Origin: Mesorhizobium sp. M8A.F.Ca.ET.218.01.1.1
Lineage (GTDB): Bacteria > Pseudomonadota > Alphaproteobacteria > Rhizobiales > Rhizobiaceae
DNA: 64,000 nucleotides
NCBI RefSeq assembly: GCF_004791165.1
Contig: NZ_SRUZ01000010.1
Span: 186,001 to 250,000, forward strand
Direction of reading: 5' to 3'
The notes under the pieces were generated by a model. The model searched no databases and was not told the origin of the DNA. It saw only the letters and a list, made by a program, of their open reading frames with translations. The position numbers and the translations under genes are program-made. How positions within the stretch are numbered: the first letter of the stretch is position 1; each line of letters opens with the position of its first letter. Of the stretch, positions 33,122-42,257 are shown in pieces.

Positions 33122-34345
33122 TCATTCCGGGCCGCCGATCCAGTCGACTAGTAGTGCGACGAGCCCAAAGGCGCCGCCGATGGCGCAGACCGCCGGCCAC
33201 CCGGCCCAGGCCCAGGCAACACCGGCCAGCAATGAGCCGATGGCGCCGCCGATGAAGAAAATGCCGACGAACAGGCCATTTAGGCGGCCGCGCGCCTCGG
33301 GCCGCAGCAGGTTGATGGCGCGGCGGCCGAGCGTCTGATCGCCGGTGACGCCGATGTCGAGCAGCACGGCGCTGATGCCCATCAGCACGAGCGGCGTCCA
33401 GGACGTTCCGGACAAGAAGGAGCCGGCCCAGGCCGCCAGCGCCATCGCACCGATCAGCACGAGATGGCAGAAGATGGTGGCGGATCGTGTCCAGCCATGG
33501 TCGCCGGCGCGGCCGAACAAAGGCGTGACCACCGCACCGCCGGCACCGACGAGCGCGAACAGCGCGATACCGCGCTGGCCAAGGCCGAAGGGTGGCTGCG
33601 CGAGCCGCAGGGCGACCGCCGTCCAGAACAGGCTGAACGCCGCCATCACCAGGGCCGCCGTCAGCGCGCGGCGCCGCAGCACCGGCTCCTCGTGCAGCAG
33701 ATGGAACAGTGAAGCGATCAGCTTGCCATAAGACGATTTCGCCACCGGCCGCCGGCGCGGCAGCGTGAAGGCAAGCACGATGGCGAGCAGCGTCAAGGCG
33801 GCGGCGCTGAGGCCGTAGAAGGCGCGCCAGCCCCAGGCGTCGGCGACGAGGCTGGCCAACGGCCGCGCCAGCAGGATGCCGATCATCAGCCCGCTCATCA
33901 CGTCGCCGATGACGCGGCCTGCCTCGCCGGGCGGGGCCATCGAGGCGGCGATCGGCACCAGAATCTGGATCGCCGAACAGGCGGCGCCGAGCACGAACAG
34001 GACGATCAGCAGCGAGGCGATGGTGGGCGCCAGCGCCGCCACGCCGGCCGCCAATGCCGCCGCGACCAGCATGCGCAGGATCAGGGTGCGGTTCTCGGCG
34101 AGGTCGGCCATCGGCACCAGGAAGAACAGGCCGGCGGCATAGCCGAGCAGCGTCACCATGGCGACAAGGCCAACGCTCGCGGCGCCAGCGCCGAGCGACG
34201 GGCCGATCAGCCCAACCAGCGTCTGCGGCGCGAACAGGTTGGTGACGATGATGCCGGTGGAGGCGGCAAACAGCAGCGTCTGCGGGCCGGTGATGGTTTG
34301 AACCGGAAGCCGGCCGGCTGTTTGGCCGTCATTGGAATCGAGCAT
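33122..34345 (-). CDS. MFS transporter
   Basis: A 407-aa major facilitator with about 12 membrane segments and the loop 2-3 region near PMADLAENRTLILRML. It resembles the drug/metabolite efflux branch often found divergent from LysR regulators in rhizobia. The start ATG 34345 lies 98 bases from a divergent LysR gene, which probably controls it. Substrate unknown. Confidence 0.9.
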   Translation of the reverse strand: MLDSNDGQTAGRLPVQTITGPQTLLFAASTGIIVTNLFAPQTLVGLIGPSLGAGAASVGLVAMVTLLGYAAGLFFLVPMADLAENRTLILRMLVAAALAAGVAALAPTIASLLIVLFVLGAACSAIQILVPIAASMAPPGEAGRVIGDVMSGLMIGILLARPLASLVADAWGWRAFYGLSAAALTLLAIVLAFTLPRRRPVAKSSYGKLIASLFHLLHEEPVLRRRALTAALVMAAFSLFWTAVALRLAQPPFGLGQRGIALFALVGAGGAVVTPLFGRAGDHGWTRSATIFCHLVLIGAMALAAWAGSFLSGTSWTPLVLMGISAVLLDIGVTGDQTLGRRAINLLRPEARGRLNGLFVGIFFIGGAIGSLLAGVAWAWAGWPAVCAIGGAFGLVALLVDWIGGPE

Positions 34346-34443
34346 GAAGTCCTCAATGAAGCTGCATATCGTGCAAGGACTTTATGCCAAAGCTTCATCA
34401 TGCTACAATTCAATCAATTCGATAATGATTATGCGAGGTGCGC

Positions 34444-35352
34444 ATGAACATCCATGATCTCGAAGCCTTCGTCGCCGTTGTGGAAACCGGCTCGATCGTC
34501 GGCGCCTCGGCCAGGCTCAACCTCACCCAGCCGGGTGTCACGCGCCGCATCCAGAACCTCGAGGACGGGCTGGCGACAGCACTTCTCGACCGCCAGTCGA
34601 AGCCGCTGAAGCCGACCGCCTCCGGACGCGAGGCCTATGAGCATGGCCGCCGCGTGCTGCGCTCGCTTGAGGATCTGAAGGCCGGCGTCTCGCCGCAAGG
34701 CGAGGTCAAGGGCGAGTTCCGGTTGGGCATCATGCCTTATCTCTCGGATGCAGCACTTGCGCTGCCGCTCGACAGCCTGCGCGCCGCCTTTCCGTACCTG
34801 ACGCTGCGCATCAGTTCGGGCTGGTCGCCAAGGCTGGTGGAGCAGGTGGCGCGCAGCGAGCTCGACGCGGTGGCGGTGTGCCTTGCCGAAGGCCTGGCGC
34901 CGCCCGACGAACTGGTCTGCGACGATCTCGGCGCGCAATCGGTGCTGCTAGTCGCGTCCCCCAGCCTTGGCGTGCCGAAGCCGGCGAAACTCGCCGACCT
35001 GTCGCGCTTCGCCTGGGTGATGAACGAAAACGGCTGCGGTTTTCGCGCCTTCATCAAGCAGAGTTTCGAGGCCGCGAGGCTGCCGTTCCAGGTCGGTGTG
35101 GAGGCGCTCAGCGTCGACCTCCGAATGTCGCTGGTGGCGCGTGGCCACGGCATCGGCATCGTCACCCCGGGCGCCTTCGCCGACAGCCGCTGGCGCGACG
35201 CGGTGGAGGTGATCGACTGTCCCGACTTCAAGCCGCAAGTGCGCGCCTGGCTGCTGCACCGTCCGCCGGCCGGGCGGCTGGCGCGTCCGATCGCGCTGTT
35301 CCGCGACGCACTGATCGACGGGCTGAAGGTGCCGATGCCGCTGGTGTCGTAG
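34444..35352 (+). CDS. LysR family transcriptional regulator
   Basis: A 302-aa LysR protein: N-terminal winged HTH (FVAVVETGSIVGASARLNLTQPGVTRRIQNLE) and a periplasmic-binding-like effector domain. ATG 34444 has GAGG five bases upstream; a GTG six bases earlier is also in frame. The intergenic region to the divergent MFS gene is AT-rich and should contain its binding site; no single T-N11-A motif could be fixed. Likely regulates the MFS gene and itself. Confidence 0.92.
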   Translation: MNIHDLEAFVAVVETGSIVGASARLNLTQPGVTRRIQNLEDGLATALLDRQSKPLKPTASGREAYEHGRRVLRSLEDLKAGVSPQGEVKGEFRLGIMPYLSDAALALPLDSLRAAFPYLTLRISSGWSPRLVEQVARSELDAVAVCLAEGLAPPDELVCDDLGAQSVLLVASPSLGVPKPAKLADLSRFAWVMNENGCGFRAFIKQSFEAARLPFQVGVEALSVDLRMSLVARGHGIGIVTPGAFADSRWRDAVEVIDCPDFKPQVRAWLLHRPPAGRLARPIALFRDALIDGLKVPMPLVS

Positions 35353-35504
35353 GTGCGCGGGACGTTGAATTTCGCCAGAATTTCTCGAATCCGATCAAGC
35401 TGCTGCGCGGAATTGCTCAAGTGCCGATTCCAGGTTCAAACGGTTATGGCTCTTGAGAATCCCTTTGCCTTCGGCAACATGGCTGCCATGGCCGAGGCAC
35501 GAAA

Positions 35505-36233
35505 ATGAACAAGCCGATTTCCGCCGCACCGCGCAAACCCGCGCGCATGTCACCGATGGCGCTGACCGAGGCGCTGGTGGCGCGCACCATGCGCGTTGTC
35601 GAGGATGCCGGACCGACGCCGGGCATGATCTATATGACTGACCAGGATTATGCGCGGTTTCGTGACGAGATCCTGGCCTCGGCACCGGCCGGGCCGCTGA
35701 AACTGTTCGCCTATGGCTCGCTGCTGTGGAAGCCCGCCGGCGAGGTGAGGGGCGGCGAACGGGCGGTGGCGCGGGGCTGGCACCGGTCGTTCTGCTTCAC
35801 CGTGCAACGCTTTCGCGGCACGCTCGATCAGCCCGGCCTGATGATGGCGCTCGACCGTGGCGGTCAGTGCCAGGGCATGGTGTTCGAGATCGCCGAGCCG
35901 GTAGCCGAAAATCTGGAGGCGCTGCTGCGCCGCGAAATGACCATCCTGCCCGCCGTCAACGTGCCGCGCTGGCTGCGGGTGAGGACCGAAGGCGGGATGA
36001 GCCGGGCGCTCGGCTTCGTCGTCGATCCCGCCAATTCGCGCTATGCCGGCAAGCTCGACAAGCCAGCGGTCGCCGCAACGCTGGCGAGCGCCGTCGGCCA
36101 TTGGGGCTCGGGCGCGCAATATCTGTTCGAGACGATCCGCCACCTCGACGCCTGCGGCATACGCGACCGCAATCTGTGGCAGTTGCAGGAGCTGGTGGCG
36201 CAGGAGATCTGGCGGGTGCATGCGGCCGGCTAG
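35505..36233 (+). CDS. ChaC-family gamma-glutamylcyclotransferase
   Basis: A 242-aa protein of the ChaC family, which cleaves glutathione to 5-oxoproline and Cys-Gly. The substrate-loop motif FAYGSLLWKP lies at residues 68-77, followed by FCFTVQRFRGT and a conserved CQGMVFEIAE with the catalytic acid region. The N-terminal 60 residues are an extension beyond the core fold, as in many alphaproteobacterial members. Stands alone; no obvious operon partner. Confidence 0.87.
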   Translation: MNKPISAAPRKPARMSPMALTEALVARTMRVVEDAGPTPGMIYMTDQDYARFRDEILASAPAGPLKLFAYGSLLWKPAGEVRGGERAVARGWHRSFCFTVQRFRGTLDQPGLMMALDRGGQCQGMVFEIAEPVAENLEALLRREMTILPAVNVPRWLRVRTEGGMSRALGFVVDPANSRYAGKLDKPAVAATLASAVGHWGSGAQYLFETIRHLDACGIRDRNLWQLQELVAQEIWRVHAAG

Positions 36234-36306
36234 TGGTTTTGCACGAAACCGGACGCCGCGTTGACCGATCGCCTGCCTTGGCGATTGGCGGATCCGCCCA
36301 CCGCTT

Positions 36307-36511
36307 CGTCATCCACGGGCGGAGCAAGGAGCGAAGCGACGCGGCGCAGGCCCCTGGAGCTGCTTCGCAGCCCAAGGGATCCATGCCGTGGCACATAAGC
36401 GCCGCCACGATGCTGAATTCTGCTCCGCTGCACCCTCGATCAAGGTCGCGGCATGGATCCCAGGGTCTCCGCGACGGAGCTTCGCTCCTGCTTCGCCCAG
36501 GGATGACGAAG
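36307..36511. repeat. Dispersed palindromic repeat, family A copy 1
   Basis: About 205 bp with near-symmetrical ends (CGTCATCCACGGGCGGAGC against GCCCAGGGATGACGA) and internal GGATCCATGCCG / CGGCATGGATCC arms. Further copies lie at 51070-51253 and 60678-60862. It fills most of the 376-bp gap between ChaC and the ArsR gene. It is a mobile-like or structural intergenic repeat with no coding capacity; such elements are typical of Mesorhizobium and relatives. Confidence 0.8.
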
Positions 36512-36609
36512 TTTGGGCTTCGACTAACCGCCCAACCAATCTTCCGCTTGACGAACATATATCTCTGTGGTTATACGTCAACCAATAGCCAACGGGTTAT
36601 CGATCTCGG

Positions 36610-36933
36610 ATGCCGGACGCTCATGACATGATCTTCAGGACGCTCGCCGACCCGACAAGGCGGGCGATCTTCGAACGGCTGTGCCAACAGGGAGAGCAGA
36701 CGGTCGGGGCGCTGACGATACAGGCCGGCGTCTCGCAGCCGGCGGTGTCGAAGCATCTGGGCGTGCTCAAACAGGCGGGGCTGGTGCGCGACCGCCATGA
36801 AGGCCGCCAGACGCATTACAGCGCGCAGCTTGCCGCGCTGGCGCCGCTGATGGACTGGACGCGTGAGATGGCCGGGTTCTGGGAAAGCCGGTTCGACGAC
36901 CTCGAGGATTTACTCAAAAGGATGGACCAGTGA
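36610..36933 (+). CDS. ArsR family regulator (SdpR-like)
   Basis: A 107-aa winged-helix regulator: FRTLADPTRRAIFERLC opening, recognition helix SQPAVSKHLGVLKQAGLV, wing RHEGRQTHYSA. It lacks the Cys/His metal-binding motifs of ArsR or SmtB, like the SdpR branch often coupled to an SRPBCC gene. GTG of the following SRPBCC gene overlaps its TGA, so they are co-translated. It should repress the local cluster 36610-38966. Confidence 0.92.
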   Translation: MPDAHDMIFRTLADPTRRAIFERLCQQGEQTVGALTIQAGVSQPAVSKHLGVLKQAGLVRDRHEGRQTHYSAQLAALAPLMDWTREMAGFWESRFDDLEDLLKRMDQ

Positions 36934-37361
36934 ACGATAGGGCCCAGGAGACCCGCACTGTCGTCGTCGAGCGGCAGATTTCCCATCCGCCTGAAAAACT
37001 CTGGCGCGCGCTGACGCAGCCGCATCTGATGGAGGAATGGCTGATGAAGAACGATTTCAGTCCGGTCGTCGGTCATCGCTTCAACATCAGCGCCGATTGG
37101 GGCGGCGTGCTGGACTGCGAGGTGCTTGCCGTCGAGCCGCACAGGACGCTGTCCTACACCTGGAACCTGGCGCACCAGGATCCGGCCTTCGATCTCAGGA
37201 GCGTGGTGACTTTCACGCTCACCCCGACGCCAACGGGAACCCATCTGCGCATGGAGCAGGCCGGTTTCCGGCCCGACCAGAGACGGGCCTATGGCGGCGC
37301 CAAAACCGGTTGGCCGCAATTCCTGGAGAAGCTGGAAGAGCTTCTGGCGCGAACGGACTGA
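36930..37361 (+). CDS. SRPBCC (AHSA1-like) family protein
   Basis: A 143-aa START-like fold protein with the AHSA1 pattern: VERQISHPPEKLWRALTQPHLMEEWL, GHRFNISADWGGVLDCEV, and LEKLEELLAR at the end. Hydrophobic ligand-binding or chaperone-cofactor roles are known for the superfamily. Starts at GTG 36930, overlapping the ArsR stop. Typical ArsR-SRPBCC pair. Confidence 0.9.
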   Translation: MNDRAQETRTVVVERQISHPPEKLWRALTQPHLMEEWLMKNDFSPVVGHRFNISADWGGVLDCEVLAVEPHRTLSYTWNLAHQDPAFDLRSVVTFTLTPTPTGTHLRMEQAGFRPDQRRAYGGAKTGWPQFLEKLEELLARTD

Positions 37362-37439
37362 GAGTTCCCGGCCAGGCTGAAAACCACACAGCAGTATCAA
37401 AGGGCGGTTCTGCGCCAGCAAAACCCATGGAGAAATGCG

Positions 37440-37832
37440 ATGAAGATCAAACTGACCAGCATCTATGTCGACGATCAGGAAAAGGCGCTCGCCTTCTACA
37501 CCGGTGTGCTCGGCTTCACCAAGAAGGCCGATTTCAGCAATGGGCCGTTCCGCTGGCTGACGGTCGTCTCGGCCGAAGAGCTGGACGGGACCGAATTGCA
37601 GCTGGCGCTGAACGACAACCCGGCGGCCAAAACCTACCAGCAGGCGATCTTCAAGCAGGGCCAGCCGGCGCTGATGCTGTTCACCGACGACATCAAGGGC
37701 GATCATGAGCGCATCAAGGCGAATGGCGGTGCCTTCGCCATGGCGCCGACCGCGGTGACCGGCTCAACCATCGCGCAGGTGAACGATGGCTGCGGCAATC
37801 TCATCCAGATCACGGAACTGGCGCGCTGGTAA
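37440..37832 (+). CDS. VOC family protein (glyoxalase/bleomycin-resistance-like)
   Basis: A 130-aa metal-binding-type VOC protein with two beta-alpha-beta-beta-beta modules: LTSIYVDDQEKALAFYTGVLGF at the start, and GNLIQITEL at the end supplying the last metal-ligand position. Ribosome-binding site GGAGA. Follows the ArsR-SRPBCC pair with a 78-bp gap and is likely part of the same cluster. Reaction unknown. Confidence 0.88.
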   Translation: MKIKLTSIYVDDQEKALAFYTGVLGFTKKADFSNGPFRWLTVVSAEELDGTELQLALNDNPAAKTYQQAIFKQGQPALMLFTDDIKGDHERIKANGGAFAMAPTAVTGSTIAQVNDGCGNLIQITELARW

Positions 37833-37871
37833 GGCGCCGGGTTTCAACGAATAGTGCAAGAGGAGGCAGAA

Positions 37872-38093
37872 TTGGACTGGAGCAAATGGATACGGCAGGC
37901 GCATCGCTGGCTGTCGATGATTTTCACGATCACCGTCGCCGCGAACTTCGCCACCATGGCGTTCGGGCAGCCGCCCGCCTGGGTGGTCTATTCGCCGCTT
38001 CCGCCGCTCTTCCTTTTGCTGTTCAGCGGCCTCTATATGTTCGTGCTGCCCTATGTCGCGAAAGGGCGCGTCGCGCAACGTGCCAACGGATAG
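37872..38093 (+). CDS. Small two-helix membrane protein
   Basis: A 73-aa protein with two hydrophobic helices (around MIFTITVAANFATMAFG and PPLFLLLFSGLYMFVLP), beginning LDWSKWIRQAHRW. TTG 37872 is chosen because AGAGGAGG lies seven bases upstream; the GTG at 37854 would put this Shine-Dalgarno inside the gene. Lies between the VOC and DUF1801 genes with short gaps, so probably co-transcribed. Family not recognised by name. Confidence 0.7.
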   Translation: MDWSKWIRQAHRWLSMIFTITVAANFATMAFGQPPAWVVYSPLPPLFLLLFSGLYMFVLPYVAKGRVAQRANG

Positions 38094-38099
38094 GAACGG

Positions 38100-38534
38100 A
38101 TGGGGAAATCGACAAAACCAGCCGCCAAGGCTGAGCCGAAGCTGCTTTCCGGCGGCAACCCGCGGATCGCCAAGGGCCATGGCGATGCGCCGGTGCAGGC
38201 CTATATCGCGGCCATGCCGGGCTGGAAGCGCGAGGTCGGCCAACGCCTCGATGCGCTCATCGAACGCGCCGTGCCCGGCGTGCGGAAGGCGGTCAAATGG
38301 AACTCGCCGCTCTATGGCGTCGAAGGCGAGGGCTGGTTCCTCGGCATCCATTGCTTCACGCAATACATCAAGGTGGCTTTCTTTCGCGGCCTAGCGCTGG
38401 ACCCGGTGCCGCCTGGCGCGTCCAAGAGCGGGGATACGCGCTATCTCGACATCCGCGAGGACGACGCGTTCGACGAGGCGCGGTTCAGCGCCTGGGCGAA
38501 GCAGGCCAGCCAATTGCCTGGCGAGCGCATGTAA
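38100..38534 (+). CDS. DUF1801 family protein
   Basis: A 144-aa protein with DUF1801 features: MPGWKREVGQRLDALIERAVPGVRKAVKWNSPLYG, LGIHCFTQYIKVAFFRG and DTRYLDI. The fold is small and its function unknown. Begins six bases after the small membrane protein gene. One of two DUF1801 genes in tandem (next at 38568). Confidence 0.88.
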   Translation: MGKSTKPAAKAEPKLLSGGNPRIAKGHGDAPVQAYIAAMPGWKREVGQRLDALIERAVPGVRKAVKWNSPLYGVEGEGWFLGIHCFTQYIKVAFFRGLALDPVPPGASKSGDTRYLDIREDDAFDEARFSAWAKQASQLPGERM

Positions 38535-38567
38535 GCGCTCTATTTGTCAGTTCGAAGGAGAAACATC

Positions 38568-38966
38568 ATGACGACCACGGAAGCGCAGGCGAGCAAATCT
38601 CCCTCCGAACTGATCGACGGCAGGATCAAGGAATTGGGCGACTGGCGCGGCGAGATGCTCGCCAGGTTGCGCACGCTGATTCATCAAGCCGATCCCGACG
38701 TGGCCGAGACGTGGAAATGGCGCGGCGTGCCGGTGTGGGAGGATGCCGGCATGATCTGCACGGGCGAGACCTACAAGGCCGTCGTCAAGCTGACCTTCGC
38801 CAAGGGTGCGGCGCTGCCCGATCCGGCGCGGCTGTTCAACTCCAGTCTCGAAGGCAATACGCGCCGCGCCATCGACTTCCAGCAAGGCGAAGAGGTGGAC
38901 GAGGAGGCCTTCAAGGCGCTGGTGCGCGCCGCCGTTGCTTTGAACAAGTCGAAGGCGCGAAGGTAG
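38568..38966 (+). CDS. DUF1801 family protein, second copy
   Basis: A 132-aa DUF1801 relative: LRTLIHQADPDVAETWKWRGVPVW, TYKAVVKLTFAKGAAL and a C-terminal helix. ATG 38568 has GAAGGAG nine bases upstream; an in-frame earlier start at 38544 lacks one. Diverged from the 38100 copy, so not a recent duplication. Ends the cluster. Confidence 0.86.
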   Translation: MTTTEAQASKSPSELIDGRIKELGDWRGEMLARLRTLIHQADPDVAETWKWRGVPVWEDAGMICTGETYKAVVKLTFAKGAALPDPARLFNSSLEGNTRRAIDFQQGEEVDEEAFKALVRAAVALNKSKARR

Positions 38967-39123
38967 TCTGCCGCGTGATAGTCATAGCGCGTGACGGTCA
39001 AAGCTGTAGTGGTTTGGTCGCCGCGAGCGATCGGCCCCGTTTACGATCTGGGAAGCTTGATGGTGCTAGATAGCGCCGGATGATGGCTGGCCAGCCGGGC
39101 CGGCCGGGTTTGGATTCGCCGCC

Positions 39124-40224
39124 ATGAACAGCAGCCCTATGCGCATGCCGTGGGTGGACACGGCCAAAGGCCTCTCGATCATCCTCGTGGTCATGATGTA
39201 CTCGGCCTACAACACCGGCGAGTACACGGGCGGGGTGGGCTTTCTCCACTATGTCATCGGCTTCGCGACGCCGTTTCGCATGCCCGAATTCTTCCTGATC
39301 TCCGGACTTTTCCTGTCGCAGGTGATCGACCGGCCATGGCGGCGCTATGTCGACCGGCGCGTCGTCCATTACCTCTATTTCTACGTGCTGTGGGCGATTA
39401 TCTCGATCGGCCTGAAGATCGGCATCTTCAGCAGGGACCCCGCCGGCATGCTGCACGACCTCGCAATGGCCGTCGTGCAGCCCTATGGCGTGCTGTGGTT
39501 CATCTACATGCTGGCGGTGTTCGGCCTTGCGGCGAAACTGCTGCGCCAGTTTACGGTCCCCGCCTGGATCGTCATCCCGATCGCCGCCTGCCTGCAGATG
39601 TGGGCGCCGCATCCCGATAGCTACGCGGTCGAACAATTCGCGGCCTATTTCGTCTTTTTCTACGTCGGCTTCGTCATGGCGCCGCTGGTGTTCAGGCTCG
39701 TCGAATGGACGCAGGCCCGCCCGGCGCTGGCCGTCGCCGGGCTGCTCCTGTGGGCTGTTGTCAACGGCCTGCTGGTCTATTCGCCGGGCTATGCCATGCA
39801 GCCGGTCGGCATGCGGATGGGCTTGGCGGCATGGCCGCCGCTGCATCTCACCTTGGCGGTCGCCGGCGCGGTGGCGCTGTGCGTGCTTGGCGGTTTCCTG
39901 TCGAAATTCCCGGCCATGGAATGGCTGCGCTGGCTGGGCGAGCACTCACTGGTCGTCTATGTCGCCTTCACCATCCCGATGTCGCTGTTTCGCGGCGCGG
40001 CACTCGCAAGCGGCCTCCTGACCGACACCGGCATGCTCAGCCTGGCGGTGCTGCTGGTGTCGATCATCAGCCCGGTGATCCTCTACTTCATCGTCCAGCG
40101 CATCGGTTTCGGCATGTTCCTGTTCGAGCGGCCAGCCTGGGCGCATGTCGACGACGGCAGCGCCGCGCAAGCTGCGTCGAAAACACCGCTGCCTGCCGCC
40201 GCCACCCAGTCAAGCCGGACATAA
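39124..40224 (+). CDS. Membrane acyltransferase family 3 protein
   Basis: A 366-aa protein of about ten membrane segments. The opening MPWVDTAKGLSIILVVMMYS and the early RMPEFFLISGLFLS segment match the acyltransferase 3 family, which O-acylates surface sugars, lipids or small molecules. Alone in its unit; convergent with the GH127 gene 29 bases away. No acceptor can be assigned. Confidence 0.85.
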   Translation: MNSSPMRMPWVDTAKGLSIILVVMMYSAYNTGEYTGGVGFLHYVIGFATPFRMPEFFLISGLFLSQVIDRPWRRYVDRRVVHYLYFYVLWAIISIGLKIGIFSRDPAGMLHDLAMAVVQPYGVLWFIYMLAVFGLAAKLLRQFTVPAWIVIPIAACLQMWAPHPDSYAVEQFAAYFVFFYVGFVMAPLVFRLVEWTQARPALAVAGLLLWAVVNGLLVYSPGYAMQPVGMRMGLAAWPPLHLTLAVAGAVALCVLGGFLSKFPAMEWLRWLGEHSLVVYVAFTIPMSLFRGAALASGLLTDTGMLSLAVLLVSIISPVILYFIVQRIGFGMFLFERPAWAHVDDGSAAQAASKTPLPAAATQSSRT

Positions 40225-40253
40225 CAAAGCCGCAAGAGGCCCTGCAGCCTGCC

Positions 40254-42236
40254 TCAGCCGTCCCGCAGCCAGACCAGCATCTCGCCGGGCTCGCGGTTGT
40301 CCCAGGCGAAATAGGGGATGGCGGTCAGGCGCGTCTCGACCTTGGCCGGCGGTTCGGAGCGATAAAGCCCGTCCTGCCAGCCGTCGCCGGCATCGGCTTG
40401 CGCCGTGGCTGCAAGCGTCACCACGCCGCCGAGCAGGTCCGGTTCGTCATGCGCCTCGATGCCGGCTGTGCGCGGCAGGGTCAGTCGATGCAGGCTGGTG
40501 TCATTGTCGGTCGCCTCGACGCAGTAGATCAGCGGCCCGCGCGACAGCGCGACGCGGCCGGCATCCTGCCGCACCTCGGGATTGGCATAGAGCCGCTCGA
40601 TCGGCATTTCGAGGTCGAGCCTGACACGGTCGCCTTTTTTCCAGCTGCGGCGGATGGCGGCGTAGCCGTCGCTGGTCACGTCCTCGAGGTCGATCGTCTC
40701 GCCGTTGATTTCGAGCCTGGCGGCGGAACTCCAACCCGGCACCCGCAGATGCAGCGTGAACTCCACTGCGGCCTGCGGCTCGACCGTGATCTCGACCGAG
40801 CCGTCCCAGGGATAGCGGCTCGCCTGCGTCAGCGTCACCGGCACGCCCGCTATGTCGAAGCGGGCGGTGGAGTCGCCATAGAGGTGCACGGCCAGCGCAT
40901 CGTCGGACAGGCTGTAGAAATAACTGCCGATGGAAGCGACCATGCGCCCGATATTGGGCGGGCAGCAGGGGCAGCGGTGCCATTTCCATCTGTTGTGCTT
41001 GCCCCGGCTTTCCAGCGGGTTCTCGTAGAAGAACAGCGAGCCGTCGAGCGACAGGCCGGAGATCGAGCCATTGTAGAGCGCGCGCTCCATCATGTCGGCA
41101 TAGCGAGCGTTCGGCCCCATGCCGAGCATGCGGCTGGCCCAGAACACCAAACCGACCGAGGCGCAGGTCTCGGCATAGGCGGTTTCGTTGGGCAGGTCAT
41201 AGTCGCTGGTGAAACCCTCATTGTGCGCCGACGGCCCGAGCCCGCCGGTGATATAGAGGTTTTTCGTGGTGAGGTCGTCCCACAGCCGGTCGAGCGCCAG
41301 CCGCAGCGTGTCGTCGCCATATTCGGTGGCGATGTCGGCCATGCCCGAATAGAGATACATGGCCCTGACCGCATGGCCGACGACCTTGTCCTGCTCGCGC
41401 ACCGGGATGTGCGACTGGCTGTATTCATAGGTCTTGAAATGATAGGCCTTCGGATCGGCGCCGCGAGCGCGGGCCTCCTCGTCGAAATAATGCGGCTCAA
41501 GGCCACGCTGGTCGATGAAGTATTTGGCCAGCTCCATGTATTTCCGCTCGCCGGTCACCCGCGCCAGCTTGACCAACGCCAGCTCGATCTCCTCATGGCC
41601 GCAATAGCCCTTTTTCTTGCCGGGCTCGGGGCCGAGTACCGAGGCGATGTGGTCGGCATAGCGGCACATGATGTCGAGCAGCTTGCGCTTGCCGGTCGCC
41701 TGGTAGTAGGCGACCGCGCCCTCGATCAGGTGGCCGGCGCAGTAAAGCTCGTGGCAGTCGCGCAGATTGGTCCAGCGCTTGCCGGGCTGGATGCGCTGGT
41801 ACCAGCTGGAGAGATAGCCGTCTTCCTGCTGCAGTCTGCCATACATGTCGATGACGGCGTCGATCTTCTTCTCCAGTTCGGGATTCTTGCGCCGGTAGAG
41901 CGAATAGGCCGCGGTCTCGATCGTCTTGCCGAGATCGGAATCCCAGAACATCTGCGTGGTCACCGTCGAACCGGTGAAGCCGGGGGAGGCGGCCTCGTCG
42001 GGCGACGGCGAGTGGAACGGAATGACGATGCCGGGCGAGGGACGGTCGGGGTCGATCTGCTCCAGCATGCGCGCCTCCACGCAGCGGTCGTAAAGGATGT
42101 CGGCGGTGCGCGTCGCGACCGCCTCGGCGCGGTCGCCCCAGAAGCCGCGCACGTCGACCTGCGGCACCGGCAGCGGGCGGAAGGCGAGCTTGGGCCTGGC
42201 TGTGGTGGCGGGCCGGGGGGATGGCGATGCTGTCAT
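40254..42236 (-). CDS. Glycoside hydrolase family 127 (beta-L-arabinofuranosidase)
   Basis: A 660-aa alpha/alpha-barrel enzyme of family GH127 (former DUF1680). The signature WHRCPCCPPNIGRMVAS contains the Cys residues of the unusual zinc-Cys active site known from Bifidobacterium HypBA1, in which a Cys is the nucleophile; Glu residues of QTSATE-type segments upstream complete the site. No signal peptide, so it acts on imported sugar. Last gene of the LacI-controlled importer operon, so its substrate is probably a beta-L-arabinofuranosyl saccharide such as those from hydroxyproline-rich plant proteins. ATG 42236. Confidence 0.88.
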   Translation of the reverse strand: MTASPSPRPATTARPKLAFRPLPVPQVDVRGFWGDRAEAVATRTADILYDRCVEARMLEQIDPDRPSPGIVIPFHSPSPDEAASPGFTGSTVTTQMFWDSDLGKTIETAAYSLYRRKNPELEKKIDAVIDMYGRLQQEDGYLSSWYQRIQPGKRWTNLRDCHELYCAGHLIEGAVAYYQATGKRKLLDIMCRYADHIASVLGPEPGKKKGYCGHEEIELALVKLARVTGERKYMELAKYFIDQRGLEPHYFDEEARARGADPKAYHFKTYEYSQSHIPVREQDKVVGHAVRAMYLYSGMADIATEYGDDTLRLALDRLWDDLTTKNLYITGGLGPSAHNEGFTSDYDLPNETAYAETCASVGLVFWASRMLGMGPNARYADMMERALYNGSISGLSLDGSLFFYENPLESRGKHNRWKWHRCPCCPPNIGRMVASIGSYFYSLSDDALAVHLYGDSTARFDIAGVPVTLTQASRYPWDGSVEITVEPQAAVEFTLHLRVPGWSSAARLEINGETIDLEDVTSDGYAAIRRSWKKGDRVRLDLEMPIERLYANPEVRQDAGRVALSRGPLIYCVEATDNDTSLHRLTLPRTAGIEAHDEPDLLGGVVTLAATAQADAGDGWQDGLYRSEPPAKVETRLTAIPYFAWDNREPGEMLVWLRDG

Positions 42237-42257
42237 GAACTCACTCCATTCGATCGA

